NCBI RefSeq assembly: GCF_014199215.1
Contig: NZ_JACIJC010000001.1
Span: 181,001-245,000 of the forward strand
Reading direction: 5' to 3'
Length of the DNA stretch: 64,000 bases
Origin: Sphingobium boeckii
Lineage (GTDB): Bacteria; Pseudomonadota; Alphaproteobacteria; Sphingomonadales; Sphingomonadaceae
Part shown: one piece after another, positions 17,445 through 25,936 of the stretch
Layout: each line of letters opens with the position of its first letter
Position numbering within the stretch: position 1 is the stretch's first letter
Position numbers and translations under genes: made by a program
The notes under the pieces: model-generated
The model's input: only the letters and a program-made list of their open reading frames with translations
What the model was told of the DNA's origin: nothing
Databases searched by the model: none

Positions 17445-17900
17445 CTAGAGCATTCCCAGTTCGAGCTTGGCGTCGTCCGACATCTTCTGCGGATCCCAGG
17501 GCGGATCCCAGACAAGGTTCACCTCGGCAGACCCCACCCCGGGGACGGCGCCGACGCGCAATTCTACCTCGCCGGGCATGGATTCCGCCACCGGGCAGTG
17601 CGGCGTGGTGAGCGTCATCGTCACCACCGCATGATCGTCCGCGATATCGACGCCATAGATCAGGCCCAGATCATAGATATTCACCGGAATTTCGGGATCG
17701 AAAATGTCCTTCAATGCCGCGATCACGCCCTCATAGAGATCACCGCCGGGCTCGCCCGCCAGCGTCTCTGTCGGCTTCTGTTGCAGGAAGCCTTCGAGAT
17801 AATCCCGTTTGCGCTCCAGCTTTTCGCCGGCGCTTTCAGGCGCAGCGTCTTCCACCCGCACCTTGGGCGGCTTTTCGGCTTCGGTCACTTCTTCGACCAT
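17445..17900 (-). CDS. sufT: SUF system assembly protein SufT (MIP18/DUF59 family)
   Basis: I place the start at the ATG at 17900, with GAGGA upstream, rather than the long frame from 18050 that overlaps sufS. The product is 151 residues: an acidic N-terminal stretch of about 45 residues, then the MIP18-type domain with ALKDIFDPEIPVNIYDLGLIYGV, the conserved TLTTPHCPVAE motif containing the reactive Cys, and VWDPPWDPQKMSDDAKLELGM at the end. SufT proteins help Fe-S cluster maturation. It follows sufS by only 17 bases, the one tight junction inside this operon. Confidence 0.93.
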   Translation of the reverse strand: MVEEVTEAEKPPKVRVEDAAPESAGEKLERKRDYLEGFLQQKPTETLAGEPGGDLYEGVIAALKDIFDPEIPVNIYDLGLIYGVDIADDHAVVTMTLTTPHCPVAESMPGEVELRVGAVPGVGSAEVNLVWDPPWDPQKMSDDAKLELGML

Positions 17901-17917
17901 AATCTTGCGTTCCTCGT

Positions 17918-19132
17918 TCACCCGAAGATCCTCGTCACTCGTTCGATCCCTTTGACCAGCGCCGCGACATCGGCTTCGCTGTTGTAAACGCCGAAGCTCG
18001 CCCGCGCGGTCGCGTCCACGCCCAGATGCGCCATCAGCGGCTGCGCGCAATGATGCCCTGCGCGGATCGCCACCTGCGCTTCATCCAATATGGTGCCGAT
18101 GTCGTGCGGATGCACCCCCTCGATCGCGAAGCTGACGATCCCGGCCGAATCCTCGGGGCCGAACAGCGTGACGCTGTTGATCGCGGAGAGGGCATCGCGC
18201 GTGGCCTTCACCAGCGCGGTTTCATGCGCGTGGATTGCTTCCAGCCCGATGCTTTCCACATAATCGATCGCCGCATGGAGTCCCAGCACGCCCACGATAT
18301 GCGGCGTACCCGCCTCGAACCGCGCGGGGGCGGGAAGATAGGTCGTCTTTTCAAACGTCACCTTGTCGATCATCGCGCCACCGCCCTGCCAGGGGGGCAT
18401 GGATGCGAGAATCTCGGGCCGCGCCCAGAGGATTCCGATGCCGGTGGGGCCATAGAGTTTGTGGCCCGAAAAAACGTAGAAATCGCAATCGAGAGCGGCC
18501 ACGTCCACGGGCAGGCGCGGCACCGCCTGGCAGCCATCGAGCAGCAGCTTCGCGCCGACCTTATGCGCCAGCGCGGCAGCGCGCTTCGCATCGAGCACCG
18601 ATCCGAGCACGTTAGAGACATGCGCGAGCGCCACCAATTTATGCGCGGGCGTCAGCATCGCTTCCACCGCGTCGAGATCGATCCGGCCGTCTGCGGTCAG
18701 CGGCGCGACATCGATCTGGACGCCCGTGCGATCGCGCAAAAGCTGCCACGGCACGATATTGCTGTGATGCTCCAGCGTGGAGAGCAGGATGCGGTCACCG
18801 GCCTTGAGGTTCATCTGCCCCCAGGTCTGCGCCACGAGATTGATCGCCTCGGTCGCGCCGCGCACGAATATGATTTCGTCGGGAGAGCCTGCGCCGATGA
18901 ATTGTGCCACGCGATCACGGCCGCGTTCATAGGCGACCGTCATGTCGGCCGAGCGCGCATAGACGCCGCGGTGCACGGTGGCGTAATCCTGCGCATAGCC
19001 GCGCGTGATCGCCTCGATCACCGGGCGGGGTTTTTGCGCGGTGGCGGCGGTGTCGAGATAGGCCCAGCCGAAGGGGATCGCAGGGAAGTCCGCGAGGGTA
19101 TCGAGAGGGCGGGTGAGAACGGTCGTCATCAT
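17918..19132 (-). CDS. sufS: Cysteine desulfurase, SufS type
   Basis: 404 residues of the class V aminotransferase fold. The PLP lysine lies in YVFSGHKLYGPTGIG, and other family marks are HHSNIVPWQ, HRGVYARSADMT and, near the C-terminus, RAGHHCAQPLM, which holds the active-site Cys loop of group II desulfurases. It releases sulfur from cysteine to supply the SufBCD scaffold. No sufE or sufU sulfur-transfer partner is in this operon. The base of the inverted repeat at 19139-19212 lies only 6 bases upstream of the ATG at 19132, and no good ribosome binding site is visible, so hairpin structure could affect its translation. Confidence 0.96.
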   Translation of the reverse strand: MMTTVLTRPLDTLADFPAIPFGWAYLDTAATAQKPRPVIEAITRGYAQDYATVHRGVYARSADMTVAYERGRDRVAQFIGAGSPDEIIFVRGATEAINLVAQTWGQMNLKAGDRILLSTLEHHSNIVPWQLLRDRTGVQIDVAPLTADGRIDLDAVEAMLTPAHKLVALAHVSNVLGSVLDAKRAAALAHKVGAKLLLDGCQAVPRLPVDVAALDCDFYVFSGHKLYGPTGIGILWARPEILASMPPWQGGGAMIDKVTFEKTTYLPAPARFEAGTPHIVGVLGLHAAIDYVESIGLEAIHAHETALVKATRDALSAINSVTLFGPEDSAGIVSFAIEGVHPHDIGTILDEAQVAIRAGHHCAQPLMAHLGVDATARASFGVYNSEADVAALVKGIERVTRIFG

Positions 19133-19138
19133 GAGAAT

Positions 19139-19212
19139 CCGTTTGTGTCGAGCGCAGTCGAGACACGTCTGTCGTGGCCACTACGCCCCTCGACTGCGCT
19201 CGGGACGGACGG
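19139..19212. repeat. Inverted repeat between sufD and sufS (family A)
   Basis: Arms 19139-19167 and 19184-19212 pair over most of their length (several mismatches at the ends), sharing the core CGAGCGCAGTCGAG. It fills most of the 94-base gap. Confidence 0.9.
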
Positions 19213-19226
19213 TGAGATAGAAAGCA

Positions 19227-19979
19227 TCACAGCAATTTCTCTAGCGCCGCAATCGCCGCCGTTTCCACGCGCTCGCGTTCCGCATCGTCCGCGATCTTGG
19301 CAAACGCGCCCGCGATGAACGCTTGCAGCATCAGCGCCTTGGCCTGTGGCGGCGGAAGCCCACGGCTGGCGAGATAGAACAGCGCCTGCTTGTCCAGTTC
19401 GCCCACGGTCGCGCCATGCGCGCATTTCACGTCATCGGCATAGATTTCGAGTTCGGGCTTGGCGTTGGCGGTCGCGGTGCGATCGAGCAGCATGGCCTTC
19501 ACCGACTGACCGGCATCGGTCTTTTGCGCATCGCGCGCGACCATCACCTTGCCGAGATAGCTGCCCGTCGCGCGGCCCGCGAGCACCGAGCGGACGATCT
19601 GGTTGCTCGTGGCATTGGGGTGCGCATGGTTGACCGTGGTCACGATCTCCAGCGTCTGCGTGCCCGATCCCAGAATCGCGCCGCCCAGTTCGAAATGCGC
19701 GCCTTCTTCCAGCGTCACGTCGACCGCGATACGGCCATAATCGCCGCCGGTGTTCAATATATGCACGATCGCGGTGGCATCGCGGCCGATGGTGATCTCG
19801 ATATGCCGGATCGCCACTTCACTTGATGCAGCGTCCTGCACGATGATCCGCGAGAAGGTCTCGCCCGCGGAAACGACGATCCGCTCCGCAGCGTCCACGG
19901 GCCAGACGCGCGCGAGCGCATCCAGATCGCCATAACGCCAGGATTCATCCCGCCGGGTAGGAAGAGGCAGTGCACTCAT
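19227..19979 (-). CDS. sufD: Fe-S assembly protein SufD (short form)
   Basis: The start at 19979 gives MSALPLPTRRDESWRYGDLDAL, the usual N-terminal motif (RDESWRY) of SufD; the longer frame would translate the palindromic repeat upstream. At 250 residues it is much shorter than E. coli SufD (about 420), lacking most of the N-terminal helical domain while keeping the beta-helix core and the C-terminal helices (CAHGATVGELDKQALFYLASRGLP). It pairs with SufB and SufC as the cluster scaffold. The Shine-Dalgarno region (GAGGAA) abuts the arm of the inverted repeat at 19991-20059. Confidence 0.93.
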   Translation of the reverse strand: MSALPLPTRRDESWRYGDLDALARVWPVDAAERIVVSAGETFSRIIVQDAASSEVAIRHIEITIGRDATAIVHILNTGGDYGRIAVDVTLEEGAHFELGGAILGSGTQTLEIVTTVNHAHPNATSNQIVRSVLAGRATGSYLGKVMVARDAQKTDAGQSVKAMLLDRTATANAKPELEIYADDVKCAHGATVGELDKQALFYLASRGLPPPQAKALMLQAFIAGAFAKIADDAERERVETAAIAALEKLL

Positions 19980-19990
19980 GGCGCATTCCT

Positions 19991-20059
19991 CTCCGCGTCT
20001 CCGCGTCTCCGCGTGAACCAAACCTTGTTATGTTCACGCGGAGGCGCGGAGACGCGAAG
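19991..20059. repeat. Inverted repeat between sufC and sufD (family B)
   Basis: Arms 19991-20018 and 20032-20059 are reverse complements with two mismatches around a 13-base loop. The repeated unit TCTCCGCG differs from the family A elements in the other suf gaps. Confidence 0.9.
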
Positions 20060-20097
20060 AAAGAGAGAGGGATGGGTGCCTCCGGCACGGAAAGATC

Positions 20098-20841
20098 TCA
20101 CGCCGCCAGCTCCCGATATCCCTCGCGCTCAAGCTCCAGCGCCAGTTCTGCGCCGCCGGTGCGCGTGATGCGGCCATCCGCCAACACATGGACGAAATCC
20201 GGTTTCACATAATCGAGCAGCCTCTGATAATGCGTGATCAGCAGCACGGCGCGATCGGGCTTGCGCATGATCGTGTTGATCCCCGCGCCCACGATCTTGA
20301 GCGCATCGATATCGAGGCCACTGTCGGTCTCGTCGAGGATCGCCAGCTTGGGATCGAGGATGCCCATCTGCACCATCTCGGCGCGCTTTTTCTCGCCGCC
20401 GGAAAAGCCGACGTTCACCGGGCGTTTGAGCATCTCCATATCCATGCCGAGCAACGCGGCCTTTTCCTTGGCGAGCTTGATGAATTCGCCCCCCGAAAGC
20501 GGTGCTTCGGCGCGCGCCCTGCGCTGGCTGTTCAGGCTTTCGCGCAGGAATTGCAGATTGGAGACGCCGGGGATTTCCACGGGATATTGAAAGCCCAGGA
20601 ACAGCCCCGCCGCGGCGCGCTCATGCGGCGCCATTTCGAGCAGATTCGCTCCGTCCATCTCAGCCGTTCCGCCGGTCACGTCATAACCGGGTCGTCCACC
20701 CAGCGTATAGGCGAGCGTCGATTTGCCCGCGCCATTCGGCCCCATGATCGCATGGATTTCGCCCGCATTGATGCTGAGCGACAGACCCTTGAGGATGGCC
20801 TTGCCGTCGATTTCGTTGGTGAGGTTATCAATTTTCAGCAT
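20098..20841 (-). CDS. sufC: Fe-S assembly ATPase SufC
   Basis: 247 residues with a complete ABC ATPase core: Walker A GPNGAGKSTLAYTLGG, Q-loop GFQYPVEIPGV, signature FSGGEKKRAEM, Walker B KLAILDETDSGLD and switch His in LITHYQRLL. In the cytosol it binds SufB and SufD and drives the shape changes needed for cluster assembly. GAGAG lies 7 bases upstream of the ATG at 20841. It follows sufB after a 97-base gap holding an inverted repeat. Confidence 0.97.
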   Translation of the reverse strand: MLKIDNLTNEIDGKAILKGLSLSINAGEIHAIMGPNGAGKSTLAYTLGGRPGYDVTGGTAEMDGANLLEMAPHERAAAGLFLGFQYPVEIPGVSNLQFLRESLNSQRRARAEAPLSGGEFIKLAKEKAALLGMDMEMLKRPVNVGFSGGEKKRAEMVQMGILDPKLAILDETDSGLDIDALKIVGAGINTIMRKPDRAVLLITHYQRLLDYVKPDFVHVLADGRITRTGGAELALELEREGYRELAA

Positions 20842-20858
20842 TCAAATTCTCTCAAAAA

Positions 20859-20931
20859 CCGTTTGTGTCGAGCGCAGTCGAGACACGTTTGTCGCTTCCC
20901 CACGTCCCTCGACTACGCTCGGGACAAACGG
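20859..20931. repeat. Inverted repeat between sufB and sufC (family A)
   Basis: Arms 20859-20887 and 20903-20931 with core CGAGCGCAGTCGAG; the first arm is identical over 29 bases to the first arm at 19139-19167. Confidence 0.92.
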
Positions 20932-20938
20932 GCAGGCG

Positions 20939-22419
<1,481 letters not shown>

Positions 22420-22420
<1 letters not shown>

Positions 22421-22827
22421 TACGCGGCTCCTGAAAGACTGGCGAGGCTCACGCCCGCAAGCGCGCCGCGCACGGCGGTGTTGGCGATGTTCATATGCGG
22501 CTTCACGCGGCAATCGCCTTCCAAGGCGCAATCATGCGCGCCGCTGTCCGCGCAGGGCGTGAGCGCGATCGGGCCTTCCACGGCCTCGACGACATCGGCG
22601 AGCGTGATCATCGCGGGTGGCCGCGCCAGGCGGACGCCGCCGCCGGTGCCGCGGCTTGATTCGAGCAGGCCGGCGGAAGAAAGACGGCTCACCAATTTCT
22701 GCGCGGTGGGGAGCGGAATGCCTGTCTCCGCGCTCAGCGTGGTTGCGTTCACCTTGGCATGGCCGCAATGGCGCGCGGCCGCCGACATCATCACGACGGC
22801 ATAATCGGCAAGGCTCGACAGGCGCAT
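22420..22827 (-). CDS. Rrf2-family regulator of the suf operon
   Basis: I choose the ATG at 22827 ([18 protein letters not shown]) with GAGAG 9 bases upstream; an upstream TTG at 22845 has no such signal. The 135-residue product has an Rrf2 winged helix ([29 protein letters not shown]) and three cysteines, Cys92, Cys100 and Cys106, followed by His111, a layout close to the [2Fe-2S] ligands of IscR. It is the first gene of the suf operon, as is common in alphaproteobacteria, and likely senses Fe-S status. A Fur-box-like sequence covers its ribosome binding site. Confidence 0.93.
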
Positions 22828-22828
22828 A

Positions 22829-22847
22829 TTGCGAATGACTCTCAAAT
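22829..22847. promoter_or_regulatory. Fur-box-like sequence at the start of the suf operon
   Basis: TTGCGAATGACTCTCAAAT lies directly upstream of the rrf2 start codon and matches 14 of 19 positions of the Fur-like box at 6390-6408. It overlaps the GAGAG ribosome binding site read on the reverse strand, so binding would act downstream of, or at, the transcription start. Confidence 0.42.
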
Positions 22848-22913
22848 CGGATGGATTCGTTCCGATTGGGCATATGGCGGCGTTTCACCCGGAAAACAAC
22901 CCTCGAACCGGTC

Positions 22914-22979
22914 GTCATTGCGAGCAAGGCGAAGCAATCCATGTCGTCGAGTGGATTGCCGCGCCGCGCTCGCAATGAC
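22914..22979. repeat. Inverted repeat between the OYE gene and the suf operon (family C)
   Basis: Arms 22914-22941 and 22952-22979 pair with a few mismatches; the arm contains GTCATTGCGAGC and GAAGCAATCC. A second copy lies at 56788-56864. Confidence 0.88.
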
Positions 22980-22995
22980 AGAGGGGGCGGGCCGT

Positions 22996-24069
22996 TTACG
23001 CCGCCGGATAGTCGATATAGCCTTCCGGACCCTGGCTATACCATGTCGCCATCGGGGCTTCGGCCAGCGGGAGTTTCTTCGAGAAGCGGACGGGCAGATC
23101 GGGATTGGCGATGAACGGGCGGCCAAAGGCGATCGCATCTGCCACACCTTCATCCAGCGTCGCCTGTCCATCGGTGAAGCCGTAATCCGAATTCAGCACC
23201 AATGGTCCCTTGAACACTTTGCGGATCGCGGGCGAGACCTTGGGCTGGTCGGTGCGGCCGAACGTGCCTTGCGGGCCGGGTTCGCGCAGTTCGAGAAAGG
23301 CGATGCCCAAATCGGAGAGCGCCTGGGCTGCGGGCACGAACACGCTTTCGGGATCGCTATCGATCGTGCCCTGCGTATTGCCATTGGGGGAGAGACGGAC
23401 CGAGGTCCGGTCCGCGCCGATTTCGCCCGCCACGGCGGCGGCGACTTCGCTCAAAAGGCGGATGCGGTTTGCCGGGCTGCCGCCATAAATATCGTCTCTG
23501 AAATTGTCGCTGTCGCGCAGAAACTGGTCGATCAGATAGCCATTGGCCGCGTGGATCTGCACGCCATCGAAGCCGGCGGCAATCGCGTTGCGCGTGGCTT
23601 TTACATAATCGTCCAGCAGCGCCGGGATTTCTTCCAGCGTGAGCGCGCGCGCCTCGGCATAGGGCTTTTTGCCATCATAGGTATGGGCGCTGTCGGGCGC
23701 TGTGGTGGCCGAGGACGAGACCGGTTGAGCGCCGCCGAGAAAATCGGGATGAACGATCCGCCCCATGTGCCAGAGCTGCGCCACGATCCGCCCGCCGGCC
23801 TTGTGCACGGCATCGGTCACGGGCTTCCAGGCTTCGGTCTGTTCGTCCGTCCACAATCCGGGCGCATAGGGCCAGCCCAAGCCTTGCTGGCTGATCCCGG
23901 TGGCTTCGCTGATGATCAGCCCGGCCCCGGCGCGCTGCGCATAATAGGTCTGCATGATCTCGGTCGGCACATGGCCGCGGGTGGAGCGACCGCGCGTGAG
24001 CGGGGCCATCAGGATCCGATTGGGGGCGTGGATCGCGCCAAGCTGGATGGGATCGAACAGGCTGGGCAT
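22996..24069 (-). CDS. Old yellow enzyme-type alkene reductase
   Basis: 357 residues of the FMN-dependent NADH:flavin oxidoreductase family, related to NemA/xenobiotic reductase. Landmarks are LFDPIQLGAIHAPNRILMAPLTRGRS at the start, the QLWHMGRIVHPDF segment, the substrate-binding pair in FDGVQIHAANGYLIDQFL (His and Asn), DDIYGGSPANRIRLLSEV and ADAIAFGRPFIANPDLP near the end. It reduces activated C=C bonds and sometimes nitro compounds with NAD(P)H in the cytosol. It stands alone; a palindromic repeat separates it from the suf operon. Confidence 0.95.
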   Translation of the reverse strand: MPSLFDPIQLGAIHAPNRILMAPLTRGRSTRGHVPTEIMQTYYAQRAGAGLIISEATGISQQGLGWPYAPGLWTDEQTEAWKPVTDAVHKAGGRIVAQLWHMGRIVHPDFLGGAQPVSSSATTAPDSAHTYDGKKPYAEARALTLEEIPALLDDYVKATRNAIAAGFDGVQIHAANGYLIDQFLRDSDNFRDDIYGGSPANRIRLLSEVAAAVAGEIGADRTSVRLSPNGNTQGTIDSDPESVFVPAAQALSDLGIAFLELREPGPQGTFGRTDQPKVSPAIRKVFKGPLVLNSDYGFTDGQATLDEGVADAIAFGRPFIANPDLPVRFSKKLPLAEAPMATWYSQGPEGYIDYPAA

Positions 24070-24220
24070 ATTTCAGTTCCTTTTTGAAACGGGACTGAAG
24101 CCAGATAGGGCGGAGAGGGGCGACATGCACCGCCAACCGCTGAAACATTTTCTTCCCGGATGGAAAATCCAGCGCGGGTGATGGCCGAGGCGGCCGGATA
24201 TCCGGCCGCCTCGGTATCGA

Positions 24221-24790
24221 TCAATAGCCGGATTCGGCGGTGATCATGCAATAGAGCATGGCGATGGACAGCAAGGTGTTGGTCCGTGAAAAGATCATGG
24301 CGGTGGTTGCCGCCTTGGCTTTCACGTCCGCTTCGGCCTCGACGATGCCAAGCGCCTTTTTCTGCGCGGGCCAGATGATGAACCACACGTTGAACGCCAT
24401 GATCAGCGCCAGCCACATGCCGATGCCGATCGTGCGGTGGGGTGATTGTAGCGTGAGCGCCTTATGCCCATAACCCTCTTGAAACATCACGAACAGGCCG
24501 GTGGCGACGGTGGCTGCGGCACCCCAGCGGAACCAGAACAGCGCTACCGGCGCGATATATTTGGTCACGCCCGGCTTCAGTTCGGCCGGCACCTTGGGCA
24601 TGGTCGGGATCTGGGTGAAGTTGAAATAATAGAGATGGCCGATCCACATGATCCCGCAGATCACATGAAGCCAGCGAAAGAAGAATCTAAAATCGCTGTC
24701 GAACGCGTCCTGCACGCCAAAAGCGACGGCGAGCAGCAGCAGAAAGCCGACCCCCAATACCGCATTGAGATTACCGAAAAACTTGGCCAT
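24221..24790 (-). CDS. PuuD-like (urate hydroxylase-type) membrane protein without cytochrome domain
   Basis: 189 residues from the ATG at 24790, chosen because the frame upstream lacks membrane character and overlaps the divergent promoter region. Four to five membrane helices are visible. The segment FRFFFRWLHVICGIMWIGHLYYFNFTQIPTMPKVP, with His42 and His52, and PVALFWFRWGAAATVATGL match the N-terminal membrane domain of the urate hydroxylase PuuD family. Full PuuD proteins carry a C-terminal cytochrome c; here the protein ends after AMLYCMITAESGY. No purine genes are near, so urate oxidation is doubtful; a haem-linked membrane role is possible. Confidence 0.75.
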   Translation of the reverse strand: MAKFFGNLNAVLGVGFLLLLAVAFGVQDAFDSDFRFFFRWLHVICGIMWIGHLYYFNFTQIPTMPKVPAELKPGVTKYIAPVALFWFRWGAAATVATGLFVMFQEGYGHKALTLQSPHRTIGIGMWLALIMAFNVWFIIWPAQKKALGIVEAEADVKAKAATTAMIFSRTNTLLSIAMLYCMITAESGY

Positions 24791-24948
24791 TGTGCCCTCC
24801 CTGTTTTGCGCCCCGCTGCATGACTTTGGTCCACATTCGAAACGCTGAAACCGACCGATATCATGCACGACTCGCCGTGTCACCGCCCTTGCGGTTGCCC
24901 GGATGCGGGCGCATGAAATGCCGAGCTTTCCGAATGGAGATGAAGACG

Positions 24949-25611
24949 ATGCCTGCCCTGCCGCCCGATCCCACGCTTGACGAAATCCGTGCGGCGCTCG
25001 GTCCAGTAATCCCTGTTCATGCCGGGTTTGATGGCTGGTCCGATACCGCGCTGGTGCGCGCGGCCGAACAGATCGGGGTGGACCCCGGAATCGCACGGCT
25101 GGCCTTGCCCGATGGCGCACCGGGGATGATCGACGCCTGGTTTGCGGCGATCGATGCGGAGATGGCGCAAAGATTGCCGCCCGAATTGCTGGGTGCGATG
25201 AAGATCCGTGACCGGATCACGGCGCTGGTCGATAGCAGGATCGCGATCGCCGCGCCCAATCGCGAAGCGCTGCGTCGCGCGCTCGCGATCTTGGCCATGC
25301 CCCAGAATCTGGCATTGGGCGTCCGCCTCGGCTGGCGGGCGGCAGACGTCATGTGGCAATTGGCGGGCGATGTGGCCACGGATTACAATCATTATACCAA
25401 GCGCACCCTGCTGGCCGGGGTCTATGGCGCGACGATGCTCGTGTTGCTCGATGATCAGAGCGAAGGGCTGGCGGATACGCGGGACTTCCTGAACCGTCGG
25501 ATCGAAGGTGTCATGCGGTTCGAAAAAGTGAAGTCGCAATTCCTCGCGCGGCGTGAACGGATGCCCAGCCTGTCGCGCTTCATCGGGCGGCTGCGCTATC
25601 CCGCGGTTTGA
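24949..25611 (+). CDS. COQ9-family ubiquinone biosynthesis protein
   Basis: The ATG at 24949 has GGAG 9 bases upstream; the longer frame is not supported. The 220-residue product resembles the bacterial COQ9/RpsU-divergent family: TLDEIRAALGPVIPVHAGFDGWSDTALVRAAEQIGVD at the start, then a lipid-binding helical domain with WRAADVMWQLAGDVATDYNHYTKRTLLAGVYGATMLVLLDD. In mitochondria COQ9 presents ubiquinone precursors to COQ7; bacterial homologues are assumed to act similarly at the inner face of the membrane. No rpsU lies beside it here. The gene is followed by feoAB after 85 bases that contain a Fur-box-like palindrome. Confidence 0.88.
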   Translation: MPALPPDPTLDEIRAALGPVIPVHAGFDGWSDTALVRAAEQIGVDPGIARLALPDGAPGMIDAWFAAIDAEMAQRLPPELLGAMKIRDRITALVDSRIAIAAPNREALRRALAILAMPQNLALGVRLGWRAADVMWQLAGDVATDYNHYTKRTLLAGVYGATMLVLLDDQSEGLADTRDFLNRRIEGVMRFEKVKSQFLARRERMPSLSRFIGRLRYPAV

Positions 25612-25650
25612 GGAGCGGCGGGCTGAGGTAAGGCTGGCGTTTGCGACGGG

Positions 25651-25669
25651 TTATTGATAATCAATCGCA
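25651..25669. promoter_or_regulatory. Fur-box-like palindrome upstream of feoA
   Basis: ATTGAT and ATCAAT flank a single central A (25653-25665) within TTATTGATAATCAATCGCA. This resembles the GATAATCA core of Fur boxes and lies 28-46 bases upstream of the feoA start codon, a good place for a repressor of iron uptake. Confidence 0.6.
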
Positions 25670-25696
25670 TGATCTGATTGCGAAAACGGAATTAAC

Positions 25697-25936
25697 GTGC
25701 GGCTTGATGAATTGCCTCTGCGCCAGAGCGCGGAAATCCTGACTGTGGACTGGGATGTCTTGCCGCCGGCCGAAGCGCGCCGCCTGCGGGAATTCGGCTT
25801 TGCCGAAGGTGTGATCATCCAGGTGCGCCACCGCAGCGGTCTCTTCAAGCGCGGTCCGCTGGCCTGTCAGGTCGGCCGGATGCTGGTTGCGCTGCGCCGG
25901 ACTCACGCCGCCGCAATCTCGGTTTCCGCATCGTGA
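25697..25936 (+). CDS. feoA: Ferrous iron transport protein A
   Basis: 79 residues starting at a GTG (25697). It is a small SH3-like cytosolic protein; the family pattern is visible in EARRLREFGFAEGVIIQVRHRSGLFKRGPLACQVGRMLVALRR. FeoA supports the FeoB permease. The stop codon overlaps the GTG start of feoB (GTGA at 25933-25936), so the pair is translationally coupled. A Fur-box-like palindrome precedes it. Confidence 0.94.
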   Translation: MRLDELPLRQSAEILTVDWDVLPPAEARRLREFGFAEGVIIQVRHRSGLFKRGPLACQVGRMLVALRRTHAAAISVSAS

